Positions 31,440 to 43,500 of a stretch of 64,000 bases of DNA are shown piece by piece. The first letter of the stretch is position 1, and every line of letters starts with the position of its first letter. The notes below the pieces were generated by a model, which saw only the letters and a program-made list of their open reading frames with translations, was not told the DNA's origin and did not search any database. Origin of the DNA: Plasmodiophora brassicae (taxonomy: Eukaryota > Endomyxa: Phytomyxea > Phytomyxea > Plasmodiophorida); NCBI GenBank assembly GCA_036867785.1, contig CP145428.1, positions 496,001 through 560,000 on the forward strand, in the 5' to 3' direction. Both the position numbers and the translations under genes were made by a program.

Positions 31440-32203
31440 TTGCCAAGGGTGTGCCCGGGCTGCGCTGGCGGCGTCGCTGTCGCCGATCGACCTCGCTGAT
31501 GCCCCCGGGGACCCGTTGTGGCCGCACGAGACGATCGCGACTCGACTGGTGGGAGGTGCCGGGCAGATCCGGCGGCGCCCGCGACATCGTCGCCGTCGCC
31601 GCCGGCCGCCTCGCCGTCGAGGAGGTCGTCGATGTTGCCCGCCCGATCTGTGTGTGCGTGTGTGGCCCCCATGCATGGTCGGCGCTCAGATCACGGACGC
31701 CTACTTCCTCCATCGCGCGGGCAGCGATACGGTCGGCCGGGGCGACGACCCGTCGTCGCCGTCAGCGTCCGTTTCTGACCAGCTGGTTCATCAGATCGGG
31801 CGCCTCGACCTGTGCGCCGGCCTGGTGCGCCTGATGGCGTTCCACGCCGAGACGACGTCCGGGCGCGGATCGCCGCCCGGCACGTGCAGGCCCTGTTCGA
31901 GCGGTACGCGCGGGCGCTTGGCGACGCGTTCGCCCGGTACGACGACTCTGGGCAGGAACCAATAGCCGCCGCGGCGGTTCAGACAATGCTTGGAGGGCGC
32001 CGAGCTGGCGATCAACGTGCGAGGACGTCGCCGGGGAGCCGCCGCCGACGACGACGCTGGTGAATGCCGAGTACCTGGAGGCGCTGGCCCGCGTCGCCGA
32101 CCAGCCGTACCGGGAGAAGGTGCCGCTCGACGCCAAGCTCGGGCGCCTCTTCGACGAGGTGTTCCTGTTCGCCGGCGTCGGAGACGGCTCCGTGCAGGAA
32201 TGA
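31440..32203 (+). pseudogene. Condensed, degenerate copy of the gene at 1587-3486
   Basis: Pieces of the minus-strand gene at 1.6-3.5 kb recur here on the plus strand in the same order but with long parts missing. AASLSPIDLADAPGDPLWPH matches AASLTPTDLVDGTGNPLWPH. ARDIVAVAAGRLAVEEV matches AREIVTVAADRLAVKEV. GAQITDAYFLHRAGSDTVGR, QIGRLDLCAGLVRL and EYLEALARVADQPYREKVPL match the C-terminal half, ending in the same SVQE stop near 32203. The glycogen-binding-like segment is absent. Frames change between blocks, so it cannot encode the whole protein. Intron-like remnants show that it arose from DNA, not from spliced RNA. Confidence 0.75.
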
Positions 32204-32307
32204 ACCGACTGCTGCTGTGCTGTCGAGCGGCAGCATGCTTCGAACGATGTACTACGTGGATCCGAGGTGTCGGTACATCACCCTTCCGACCGCCTAACCG
32301 CATCATC

Positions 32308-34450
32308 ATGTTCCGAGTACTTCATCTGGGACGACGAGCCGTCCAGTGATGACCGGGAAGCGTTCCTCGACAAATTCTGGTCGTGTATGCATCCGCCCGC
32401 GCCGATGTCTGAGGTGCCCTTCACGTGCGGCAGCCTTGCCCAGATGGCGAGGTCTGTGTCGTCACGCTATCTCAAAGACAATCCGCGTGATCAACACGCG
32501 CCCTACAAGATCGTGTCGGTGTCGCCAGCGCAGTCGCTGGCGAATTACGGGGTCGTCCATGTCGAGGCGTTTAGACGCGCCGGCCTGTTTGATTCGGAGT
32601 TCCCCCAGCCTGACGACCTGCCAGAGTTGGACGACGCGGAATTGCCCGAACCTGATCGGTTCTCTTTCGCCGCGCTTGAAATCCTGCGCACGAGCGACGA
32701 CGACCTGCGCGTCCCTATCGCGTACCTGTTGGCGGCGCTGGCGCTAAGGGCGTTCGCCCCAAGTTCGGTCTGCCTGCCCGAGCTGCAGTACCATGCCCGG
32801 GTGTGGGATCGCGTGCTGGACGCGGCGCTGCGCGTCATTGAATCGGCCAGCATGTGGTCCCACGTCGAGCTGGCGCTTGGCAAGGTGCTGTACGATTTCC
32901 CTGCCGACAATTCATCGACTATGCAGTGACGTTATCGGCGAAGCCGGCGGACAGCGAGCATGATCTGATGGGGCGCGCTCGTCTGCTGCCCGTGTTCCTG
33001 GCCGAGATCGCCGCCCATGTCGTGATGGAGGGCTACGACCACCAGGACATCCGCAAGACGGCGGTGGATATGGCGGCGTCCCTGATCGGGCAGCTGGGCG
33101 TCCTCCGTCGAGCGCCGCGCGACGTTCGCGCCCGCCTGCGCGTCTTTGGTCTGCTGTGCGGCGGTGGCCGAGCGCGCCCGTATGTTCTGGTGCCCGCGTT
33201 CGACGCTGACGTCAATCACGACACGAAGACGAACACTGTGTGCGCCTCGCTCGTGCTGCATCCGATGGCGCCGATCGACCTGTTCGGCGACATCGTGCTG
33301 CAGGACCCGCCTCCGCCTATCATCCCATCAGGCGATCTCCGCAAACCGCTTGTGGTTGACCAACTCGACGGGAACGATCGCGACCGCTACGCCAAGTGTG
33401 CGCTCACCGCCCCTACTGTCAGCGTCGTCAACAACGACGGCAACGTCAACGTGGGCCTGCTGCGCCCGCTGTTTTCCTTGGCCGACGCCGTTCGCAGATA
33501 CGCTGACGAGTACGGCGCCCTGCTCGAGGAGTACGACGCCGTCCTGTCGCCGCCGTTCCCCTACCCGAAGAACTTCGGGCCGCCGCCGCGATCCAGACCA
33601 AGTCATGTTCGCTCGACGCCGGGTGTCGGCCGGCGCGCGCGAGCACAGCGTCCGTCGGGGTCGTCGTCCCCGCGTTCGCCAAAGCGCCGACGTCGCGCCG
33701 ACGACGTCGTCGAGGATGAATTTGACACGCCGTCGGGCGTCACGATCTGCCTGCTGCGTCGGCAGGACGGGTCGCGCGTCGCCGTCAAGGTCAAGCGGAA
33801 GAGCAGGCGGCTGGAGGTCGACCTGCTGCGGGCGGCGCAGGGCCCGGGCATCGTGCGCCTGGTCGACGCCGAGGTTCGGGACGACGACGCCGGCATCGTG
33901 CTCGTCGAACAACGACTGGATCGGATCGACCTGGCCGACCTGTCGCTGGCGGAGATGGCTTCGCCTGCTCCGAGACGGTCTGGACGCGTTGCAGACGATG
34001 GAGCGCGCCGGCATCGTGCACCGGGACATCTCGGTGAACAACCTCATGTACTCGATGGAGGATCGTCGGTGGCGCCTGACCGATTTCGACGCCGCCTGTC
34101 GCGTCTCGGACCTGGTCGACGGCGGCGACGGCGTCCTGTACGGGACCGACGGTTTCATCGCGCCCGAGGCACTGGCGCCCGAGCATCGCTACTCGTTCGC
34201 GTCCGACCGGTGGAGCCTGGGCGCCTGCGCTCTGTACTGGATCCATGCGGCCGAGGATGAGTACGGGCGCCGTCGCGACGTTGGACACTTGTTCGGCGCC
34301 CTGCTCGGCCAGTTTCTGGTCTTCGCGTACCGCCTGCAGGTCGGGGATCGTCTCCTGCACGATAGCGAGTTGCAGGTGCTGAGGGGATATACGATCGAAC
34401 GGCACCTGCCCGGATGGCCCCGGAACGAGGCGGATGGCGAACGGCCATAA
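32308..34450 (+). pseudogene. Kinase-like gene with frame breaks, host-derived
   Basis: The N-terminal 400 or so residues (YFIWDDEPSSDDREAFLDKF, then LLPVFLAEIAAHVVMEGYD) are helical and unidentified. They are followed by a basic linker (RSTPGVGRRARAQRPSGSS) and a kinase fold. The lobes show RVAVKVKRKSRRLEVDLLR, the catalytic loop GIVHRDISVNNLMY, a DFD in place of DFG (LTDFDAACR) and the GTDGFIAPEAL motif. HRDxSxNN is typical of FunK1-like and Crinkler-type kinases. The coding frame shifts by one base near 32910 and near 33960, and probably near 32320, with no fitting introns. It is either a recent pseudogene or affected by assembly errors. Fragments of the same gene occur at 7250, 25968 and 54479. 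Confidence 0.65.
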
Positions 34451-34945
34451 GGATGCGTCCCAGTCCCGACTAGCGCGCACGACAAGGCATTCCCTTTGGA
34501 CGGCTCGCCCGTGCCGGAACGCGTTCGCCTGGTCCAGACGTCGACCTGATTGGAAATGTCCTTGTTCTGAGGCCGACCTTGCCGTTCTCGTAGACGGATG
34601 CCAGAGCGCACGACATTAATAATAGTCCAGTGATGCCGCGATGTCGGCAACGGTTGGACGCGTCACCAGGCTACGGCTGTGCAGGCTGGCGGTGACGGCG
34701 TCCAGGTCCGGCGTTAAACTCTGTAGTACAGTCATAGAGCTGTCACTCACCGTCTCGGCTGTGGGACGGCTGCCGCGTGGCAGCCATGGCATCCTGCAGG
34801 TGCTCGTTTCCAGTGACTGGGTGCATGGGGCGCACCTCCAGGTTTGCCCGCGTGAAAGGCGAACCAGCTGCTCGACCTGCTCTCATAGTGATCCACTGCT
34901 CGACGCGCGTCAGTTCGTCGACCGCTGCAGCGCGAACCAACGAAA
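34451..34945. other. Intergenic region upstream of the dehydrogenase gene
   Basis: About 500 bp without a convincing coding region on either strand. It must include the promoter of the short-chain dehydrogenase; no TATA-like box or clear repeat was identified. Confidence 0.3.
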
Positions 34946-35719
34946 ATGTCGGCGACGGCGATGTCCGCATCCGGTAATGTCGTGGTGGTGACGGGTGGCG
35001 GCAGCGGTATCGGCCTGGCCCTGGCGCGGCAGTACCTGGCAGATGGGAATCAGGTGATCATCGTCGGACGCCGCGCCGAGCTCTTGGCCCAGGTGGCGCA
35101 GGCGCACCCTGGTCTCGAATGGATCCGGGCCGATATCCAGACGGAGCTCGGCCGGACGGACCTCGTTGCCCAGGTCGTCGCCAAGTACCCAAAGGTCAAC
35201 ATTCTGGTCAACAATGCTGGCATTCAGCGCCAGGTCGATCTGCAAGCCGACCGCGCCAGCTGGGCCGAGATCGAGTCGGAGATTCAGATCAACTTGTCGG
35301 CGCCGATACATCTGTCCATGCTGTTCGTCAAGCATTTCCAGAAGAAGAAGGAGGTCCCTGCTGCTATCGTTAACGTGACCAGCGGTCTGGCGTTTTTCCC
35401 GCTGGCATCCGTTCCTGTTTACAGCAGCACGAAAGCGGCTCTGCATTCGTTTACATGGTCCTTGCGCCACCAGCTGCTTGGAACCAAGATTCGTGTGGTC
35501 GAGATTGCTCCACCCGCGGTCGACACGGACCTGATGGCACCCGGGTTGCACAAGTTCGGCATGAATGTCGATGAGTTTGCCGACAGCGTATACGGCCGCG
35601 TTCGGAATGGCGAAGACGAGGTCGGATGTTCACACGCCGAAGACGGGCTTGTGGCGTACCGTAAGCAGAACCAGGCAGCATTCGACAACGTGAACAAACT
35701 CCATGGGTTGAAGAGCTGA
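34946..35719 (+). CDS. Short-chain dehydrogenase/reductase, DltE-like
   Basis: An intronless 257-aa frame starting MSATAMSASGNVVVVTGG. It has the full classical SDR set: cofactor loop TGGGSGIG, structural NNAG (ILVNNAGIQRQ), the catalytic Ser in VTSGLAFFP, and YSSTK with catalytic Tyr and Lys. The arginine in VGRRAELL after the second strand suggests NADP(H). The overall pattern (LARQYLADGNQVIIVGRR, AHPGLEWIRADI) resembles bacterial DltE/YciK-like oxidoreductases acting on unknown small carbonyl or alcohol substrates. Lack of introns in an intron-rich region and the bacterial-type sequence hint at horizontal transfer, which is inference. An AATAAA lies 59 bp downstream. Confidence 0.93.
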   Translation: MSATAMSASGNVVVVTGGGSGIGLALARQYLADGNQVIIVGRRAELLAQVAQAHPGLEWIRADIQTELGRTDLVAQVVAKYPKVNILVNNAGIQRQVDLQADRASWAEIESEIQINLSAPIHLSMLFVKHFQKKKEVPAAIVNVTSGLAFFPLASVPVYSSTKAALHSFTWSLRHQLLGTKIRVVEIAPPAVDTDLMAPGLHKFGMNVDEFADSVYGRVRNGEDEVGCSHAEDGLVAYRKQNQAAFDNVNKLHGLKS

Positions 35720-35777
35720 TTTCCATAGCGGGCCGTTGTGCTGCTCTGTTGCTCTGTGGTTTTACACCTGTTTGCCC

Positions 35778-35783
35778 AATAAA
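35778..35783 (+). terminator. Poly(A) signal of the dehydrogenase gene
   Basis: Canonical AATAAA, 59 bp after the stop codon at 35719. Confidence 0.6.
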
Positions 35784-36078
35784 AAGTCGGTGTCGAGGAC
35801 ATCGCAGTCTGTTCGCGGAATCCAACGTTGCGGTCGTCATCTCCAAACCCGAATGACAGAAGGGGAATATCGGCCCCGACAACCTGCCGATGGACCTGCT
35901 GAAGACCGATGGCGAAGCGGCGTCCCCCTGCGTGTCCGCCATGTTTCTCTGCCTGTATACAGTTCAGCTGGTCCCGGCCCGTCGACGTGGCGCTCGGCCT
36001 TCGTCATCCCGCTGCATAAGCCCAACACCGACACAGCCCTTGGCGACGAATTGAAGGGGCGTTGCACTACAGGCGCGT

Positions 36079-36315
36079 CAAGTTTAGTTTAGTTTAGTTA
36101 GTTTTATTTGTTTTTCGCGCTTTTTCATCACGCAGGCGCCTCGGTCTCGAGTCCGAGGATCGAAGGTTCAGCAGCAGAACGCCAACATCACCCGGCCTGG
36201 CCGTGCCGGCCCGTCACCTTTGTACTGGGTTCATCGCGCCTTGGACGATATCGGAACGGGACGTGATTCGCTCGGACTTGTCGACTGCACTCTTGTCGGA
36301 CCTCTTTCGCCATAC
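36079..36315 (-). repeat. SINE-like retroposon, copy 2
   Basis: Closely matches 26808-27037 from CACGCAGGCGCCTCGGTCTC to GCCATAC. Its pentamer run is (GTTTA)n rather than (GTTGA)n. Read on the minus strand, the pentamers form the 3' tail. The differing tail unit argues for independent insertion rather than segmental duplication. Confidence 0.65.
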
Positions 36316-36540
36316 CGCCTATGCCGGGGAGCCGACATACACTTGTTACGGGCCGTTCTTTTACCTTCCAGACGCTCAAGCGAAACCCCTAATGGCTCTG
36401 GCACTTTGGGCTGCCTGATCAGTAAACACACCCCTTCAACATTTACGGCTGTTGGTCACCGGGACATTTTTTGGGGGAGATCGTGCCTCGAACTGGGGAC
36501 CTTGCGGTCCCACGACTGCTTGCTGACCTGCTGGTACTCC

Positions 36541-37058
36541 TGACCAGCTAGGTCACTGGGGCAGCGCCCCACAGGCGCGTCAAGGTCGCCCGGCAGGTTG
36601 TGCAGGAGGATGGCGAGGATGAGATCGTCCGGGATCAAGATCCCGTGTTGCGCACGGCGAACGCGTTAGCCAGAGTCGCCGCCACTTACTCGGTGATGGA
36701 CTGGTCGGCGCCCTTCTTGCTGTCCACGAATTTGGCGGTCGCGGCCACCATGGCGCCCATTGACGAACGTTGGTGCGTCTCAAAGAGGTGCTTCCAGAGC
36801 CCGTACGCCGATTCGCGCGCTGGTGAGAATGGCGTCCAACAGGCGCAGTTCGATCTTCGCTTTGGCGCGTCGGTCCTTCTTCGCCCAGGGGATGTCGCCG
36901 GGAGCAGGGCTGCCGGTCGGCGGGTGCTCGAACGGCAACAGCGTCGTGTTGACGTCTTCTAGGTCCTTCTCGATCAGCAGTGCAGCCATGCGCTGCGCCC
37001 ACGCGAGATAGTTGATCCCGGTGAGTGTCGGGACTCTGTCCTCGTCCGACTTGCCCAT
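36541..37058 (-). mobile_element. Ty1/Copia gag fossil
   Basis: Minus strand from ATG 37058: MGKSDEDRVPTLTGINYLAW matches the start of Copia gag (DUF4219-type). A UBN2-type gag region follows, with blocks such as LLIEKDLEDVNTTLLPFE and, further on, DDLILAILLHNLPGDL near 36630-36590. Only the gag part remains. It is broken, with two or three interruptions. No LTR was found. Confidence 0.7.
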
Positions 37059-37346
37059 TGGTCAGAGCTGGGACTCTTAATCTATGAAGACGTCCGCAGA
37101 TCATGTGCGGTAATGAGAGTGAATGTTGTACAATATCATGAAGGTGCTCCACGGACGCAAGTGGCGGGGTCCGGGGCGATTATATGAGAGGGTGCCCTAT
37201 GGTTGCTAGGGTGAGATTGTTCACATTCTGGAGTCGCCCGAGATGGATGCCAACACGAGGCATCCCGGTAGAACTGATGTGATAACGTTTTCGCGCGCCC
37301 CAGCAGCACCAGTAACCTCTTCCCGGAACGGGGAGGCGATTTTTTG

Positions 37347-37407
37347 GGCGACGCAGGGGGGGGGGACCATTCCCAATCGTGACTGCGTCGGGGGAGGGGG
37401 GGGGGGT
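37347..37407 (+). other. Two G-tracts upstream of the giant gene
   Basis: Runs of about 10 G and 11-12 G, the second preceded by another G-run, lie 120-180 bp upstream of the start codon at 37526. Such runs can form G-quadruplexes and may lie in the promoter or 5' UTR. They are also error-prone for sequencing. Confidence 0.5.
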
Positions 37408-37525
37408 CGATCTGTGCAAGTAACACTTATATTGGCCGCCGGACGGGGGAAGTTGGAACAGGGCGGGTTCGTCGTTCACTTGACGAAAAAACGCAGCCGA
37501 CCGCTGCTGCTGGTGGTGGTCGGAT

Positions 37526-40500
37526 ATGCGTCGCTCCAGCGCCATGGACGTGGACGACGTCGACGACGACGACGTCGACGCCGGGCGCATGGACGTCGAC
37601 CCCAGGTATCGTGCGGCACCGCAGGCACCGCGGGCGCCGCCGGTCCCCGCTGCCCAAGAGGCTACCGCCGTCGAGCACGCGCCGTTCGACCTCGTCCCCA
37701 GGGGCGCCGACGACGACGCAACGACGACGACGTCGTCGCAGCCGCCGACGTCAAAGTCGTTCGATTTTCGACACGGCCGGATGCCCGACGGTGTCGCCAT
37801 CGTTGGCGACCCGGAGGCGGTGTCGGCGTCGGCGCTCGAGATCCAGTCCGATCAGAGCACGGCGCTGTCCCTCGCGCCGAACGCGTCCCTCGAAGTCAAC
37901 CGTACGCCCGGCCAGTGCGTGCCGTCTGCGCTTTCTAACTCGTCGGCGTCGCGACAGTGGCGCTGCCGGGGCAGCCCGCCCTGCTGAACGAGTACACGAT
38001 CACGCTGGACGTCAAACTGGACCGTTTGCCGACGGAGAGCCTGTCGTTGTTCCAGGCGAACCAAGCCCGGCCGACCGAAGGCGAGTGTTTCATTTCGAGC
38101 CATGGCGGCGTCGGGATCTTTGGCGAGTACGGCGTCAAGGGCGCTGAAGTGCACCCCGAGGCCTGGCATCGGGTCGTGGTGACGCTCGGACCGGATCGCC
38201 CTGGCGGCATCCCGAAGATGTGCACGTACGTGAACGGCGCCCCGTGCGCGGTCGTGTCGAAGGGCGTGTTTGAGACGCCGAACGCCCGATTCGCCCTGTC
38301 CTCGCAGACGGTGCGCCTGTTCGCGTCCTGCAACTCCAAGCTGATGCCCGGGGTCCTCCTGCGGTACGTCGATATCCGGGTCGGCGCCATGCCGAAACAG
38401 AAGGTCCTGGAGACGGTGAACGCGAACCGCGTCTTCAGCTATTGGGAGGTGCAACGGGAGAAAGGTTCGCGCGCCCTTACCCATTGTGTGTTGTCTCGCC
38501 CCCGTCTCACACTATTGCGTTCATAGCCGAGAACGAGCGCATGGCATCGCTGTCGTTACACGAGTTGTACAAGCGCCCGCCGCCTATTTGGCTGCATCCA
38601 ATGTACTTCGGTAAGGACCCCGGATCCCTAGCCGAGGTTGCTTGGGAGCTGATCCTGATTCCACTACAGGCATGTTCGGTGATGCCTACTTGGGAGGATC
38701 CAACCTGGATAGTGGTACTTTGGAGACCTTCTGCCGGTGGACTGCACCTGACGGCGTGTTGCAGGGTCGTCACTGGCGCCATGCGTTGCCGTGCTGAATC
38801 TGGTCCTGAAACGTCTCCTGTCCCCGGTGTCATCTGTGCTCGACACATTCAGTCACGCTGACCTGCAGACTGTCGCTGCCCTGTCGTCCGTTCTCGACGA
38901 TGCGGCTGATTTCTTCCACAAGTTTGATCAAGCGTGCCGCAACATGTCGCAAATGCTCCAGTTTCTTCGAATCCTGCGAAACAAGTTGACATCGCTCAAG
39001 GTTAGACGGCGCTGCTCCCAGCTGGCCGTACGTACTGAGTTCTACCGCGTTTGAACAGGAAGGCGACGTTATGCTTGTGCCTGCTGGAATTGGCGCCCAT
39101 CCGGTAGTTTTTATTCTTGAGCGCCAAACGTCCTCGTTCCACGTCGTGTTCATCAACACGGACCCTCATCGAGGCCTTGCCTATCACGTGTCGGATGCGT
39201 CCGTAGCAAACAAGACCAGGTACTACTGGTTTGCTCTCTGTATCACGTTTCTGTGCAATAACAACACCCAGGTTTAAGTTTTGTATCGCCTTCAAGGATG
39301 TCCCATTGGAACGCGTTGTCAACGACGCGTTCTGGGCCCTGGTCTTCAAAGGCGTCATCGAGCAGTCCAAGCATGATACACCGGACAAGGTATGAAACTA
39401 TAACCCTGTGTTTCCTGTACGTTCTGAAGCCTGTTCTACTCAGATCTATGAAATCCTCCTGCCATGGCTCAGCAACGCGCCTCTCTACGACTCCATTGCA
39501 ACCACAGAATCAGATGATGCCGTTCGGTACCGTACGCCTCAGCGCTCCTCCACTGCTGCGTTTCGGGCACTGCACGAGGCGTCCCAGTATATCTGCCTGC
39601 GCAAGGGGCTACCACAGTCATGTGCCAAACATCTCTTCTTTGCCTGGCGTTGGCAGACGCTGGAGATGACACACGCCGACCTGAAGTTTATGAACGAGCT
39701 CTCTGACGCCGATAATCGCCTGATCAACTTGGCCTGCGAACAAGTGGCGTACGCCTCCGTGAAGATGGCGGAGTCTGGCGACACGTTTGCCACCACTCGG
39801 CGCCTGGCTTCCATCAAGGACAGACTTGATGTCATCCAGGAGCTTCGTCAATCACTTCCATTGTCCGTTTCTTCTGGTCGGGACAGCGCGTCAACCTTGA
39901 ATTGCCTGCCCGATGGCGAAATTGCCTGGCAATGGCATTTGCTCCCACACACGGAACGGTTATTCAGGGACGAGGATGTCAGCGGCCTCGCCGGATTCCC
40001 ATCGCGGTTGCCTCGCTACGTACCCTGCGACCTACTCCAAATTGGTACAGCGCCTGCGACGACCTTCAGCGCCTGCATTGCCGCGTTACGCCATACGGAT
40101 AGGCTGTGCACTCTGATGTCTGTACAATCTGGGTCACACGTGAAGCACGCGTCTTTCCTGAAAGTTGCACTCCTCGAACACACGTTCTGTCACGTGCTTC
40201 CCGTTCCTCAACCGGTTTCGAGCTGCGGTGAGGTTGGTCCCGTCCTTCGTGTCAGTATGTCGCAGAATTTGAGGGCCTTTGTTCATCATAGGGATGCCCG
40301 TGGTCGACCCCGATGCTGTACGCTCAGCAGCTTGACATACTTATCCTGTGTCAGCGTCTGATGGAGCACTTCGTGTCGTCTGCGTTCTCGTTGCAAACCA
40401 GTCGCTCATTCGATGCTGTTCGACTTATTGTGTCCGCTTGCATTATGACTATTGCGGATCGTGTGCTACGCGTCAAGGCCGACGACATCCCATCGGAGGT

Positions 40501-43500
40501 ATCACTGAACCTGGCGGGGTGCGGCAGCAATGGCAAGCCATTTGCCGCCACCCTCGGGCACTTTGCGAAACAAACGTGCACTATCGAGGTTCACTACCCA
40601 GAACTCCTTGCGGCCCGCGCTTCCATCCTGCACTACTTTGAAATGTTACACGAAGGTACGTGGTATGCAGTGGTTCTTATGAACAAGCTTTGACACCGTT
40701 CCGCTTCAGGGGTACCCGAGAGTAACATGATATTCGATTGGGAAAACGGCAATGCACCCCAAGCGGGTACCTGCCTGCTAATTGAGCAGATCTGCCGGGA
40801 CCTTGCGTTCCCTCTTGATAACATCCCAGCTTACGTTTCCGGGGAGTCGTACTTGATCCAGAAAAACTATCCGTGCTGGCCATGCTTCCGAGACGTCTGC
40901 TTCTGGTTCAAGTATTTCCAGAACACAGATCCCGATTGCTTCCCGCCAGTTCCCGCCAAACCCTACATTCAAAAGCACGCGTGCCTACAATGGGAACTAG
41001 GGCAGCAGGGTTACGTCGTCGTCGGGTTCCGGATGCCGCTGCAATGCAAGCCACTGAAGGGGCCCTTCACTGAGCGTTTCCCATCGAAATCGACGCCGCA
41101 GACTCTTGCATCGCCTCACGCGATTCGAAAGGAGGACGACGTTCTTCACATCAAGAACCTTCCAGATTTTGACGGTGTCCTGGGACAACGCGACTCCGAA
41201 CTTCTGCTGTCATACCTAACAACGCCCTACATCCGGATCCCGCTTGTCTTGTACGTGAAGTGCTGTCTTCGACCATTTTTACGTGCTGAAGTCTGTGTCC
41301 AGGAATCTTTTCGCAACGAACGATCGAATCCACACGCTACGAAGCGAGAGCCTTCGGGACGTGCTTGACAGCACTCTGTTTGAACCCGGAACGTACCTGC
41401 CCCGGCGACTACGTGACAAAGCCCCTGAATTCGTTCCTACGAACGACGAAACGCTGCTTGCTACTCGGTATGGCTTGCTGATCAACGAGCTGGTCTGCGC
41501 ACCGGACGCCGTTGTTTCCGCTGTTATCCGCCTAATGAATCAGGCGCTGGAGATCGACACCGGCGACTTTGACGTTTCGTCCACCGACATCATCCTGTAC
41601 GTCGTTCGGGTCGCAGCGCGTGTTGATAACTACATCAGCTACCTGATCGAGGGAGACCTTGACGCGAAACCGCTGTGTCGTGACCAACGAGCGGCGCTGA
41701 CCGCTTGTAGCGGCGCTCTTCGTTCCGGTCTGGAGGACATTCGCTGTGTTCTAAGGTCCCGCTTCGTTCCCCTTCTCCAGTCCTGGTTTACCCGTCTGTT
41801 CATTGAACAGCCGGACCAGAACGTCGATGAGATTGCAAAGTCGGCCTGCACTGTGCAATCGCACATCCTGCTGATCTACCGGAACGTCCACACGTTTACG
41901 GTGGACATTGCTGGAATTGTCCTGTCCAGTGTGATATTCATCACGACCAGGCACAGCTGGAACCTGAACCTGCTACCCATTCCAGAAACGGAAATCTTCG
42001 AACTCGTCCAGTGCTGTCGTCGCCGGCTGATTTCGTTCCTTCACACCTGCAACCACGCCGACGTCAAGACTGTTCTTGAGCAGGTTGTCCAGGTCACGAC
42101 GCAGACGGAATCTGCTGATCCCAATCGGCGGTGGTTCTCCGTCGCCGGTCCTCGTTCCGCTGGACGATTTGCCATTTCGTCAACGCACATTAGCAACGGG
42201 AATGCTGTCGAAGCCGTTGAAGACAACAGCGAACTCGGGATCGAAATCGATCTGCAGCGGCTCCAACTCACGTTCCGGAATGCGCATCTTCGTGCCCTGG
42301 AGCAGGATGTCGCCCTGAACGAAGACGTCCAACTTGTGTTCGGCGGGGCCAAGTCCATTCAAGCCGCGTTGCTTGAAACAGCACAGAATCGTGACCTGTT
42401 CGAGCTCGTCAGTCGTGAACACACATTGCAGCACTGGAAAACGCCCGACGAGCGCCCAGGCCTGTTGCCGTTAGAGACTCGCGAATACTCGCCTGGGGAA
42501 CTTGACGCGTCGGAGCAATGGATCGCTGAGCTCCTGGAACCCGTCCGACTGACCTACATGATGAAGCCCGTCCCCATTCGCATCCTGATGCCGAGCGCGC
42601 TGACGCCTCGCGACGCCACTGTCGCCGTATTGTACGCGTTGCATCCGATGAATAATGGTGCATGGAAGGAGATCCATGTGTGCCGCGACACGTTTGTTCA
42701 AGTGTTCCACCTGGTGTCCCACGGCCGCCGGATCTACCGCTCCCTGGTGTACACGACCGACTCCCGATTCTCACTTGGCGACATGCAGCCATCCACCAAG
42801 AACAGACAGCATCTGTGGCAGCCGTGGGAGCGCCATGGCGCTGGCCACCCTCTCGCGGACCCGTTCGGTAGGTCCTGTCGTCTCTGTCGCCGTTTGCGTG
42901 CCTAACGTGCACCTGCAGATCCAACTTCGATCGTCATCACAAGGCATTCGCATCATCCGACGAATCTTTCGGGTACCGAGGAGATGTTTGTCCCGTCACG
43001 GCTCCTGTTCGGAATACTGCCGTCCGCGCTGTTGGATCATTACATGTTCTGGCAGGACGAGGATGATAATCTTCGCGGTTATCCTCGAGAGGACGAGCCC
43101 GATAGTGACAACCAACGGTACCTGATCATGGTGACCCTTCGGCGAAGCAAACAGGTCAGTGGGTTATTCCTGTAGAATCATTTGATCTGACGCGTCTACC
43201 TCAGCTGGATTGCACCCGTTCCCCAGGCGCTGGCGCCATTGTGGTTCGACGGCCAATCAACATGGCGATCACTTCCTCTGCAGAGAGCATCATGGACAGG
43301 GAACTGATGCTGGTAAACCTTTCTGATGCGCCACGAGAATCGGCACTGTTCCGTATTGGTCGTGTCATGGCACGATTGGACCGGTACTCCTACGTCCTCC
43401 CGTGGACTGCGTCGAACGTCAATGACACAAGTGACGCCCCGCTCTCAAGGTCTGCACGGAGTCATGTTCTCACGCCTCGCCGTTAACTCGAATGCATGGT

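Noticed and set aside
33146-34260. Two overlapping long plus-strand frames taken as two genes
   Set aside because: They encode consecutive parts of one kinase-like protein separated by one-base shifts, so they are treated as one damaged gene.
37040-37075. Copia primer-binding site near the gag fossil (TGGTCAGAGCT-like)
   Set aside because: The match to the initiator-tRNA complement is in the wrong orientation relative to the gag frame.
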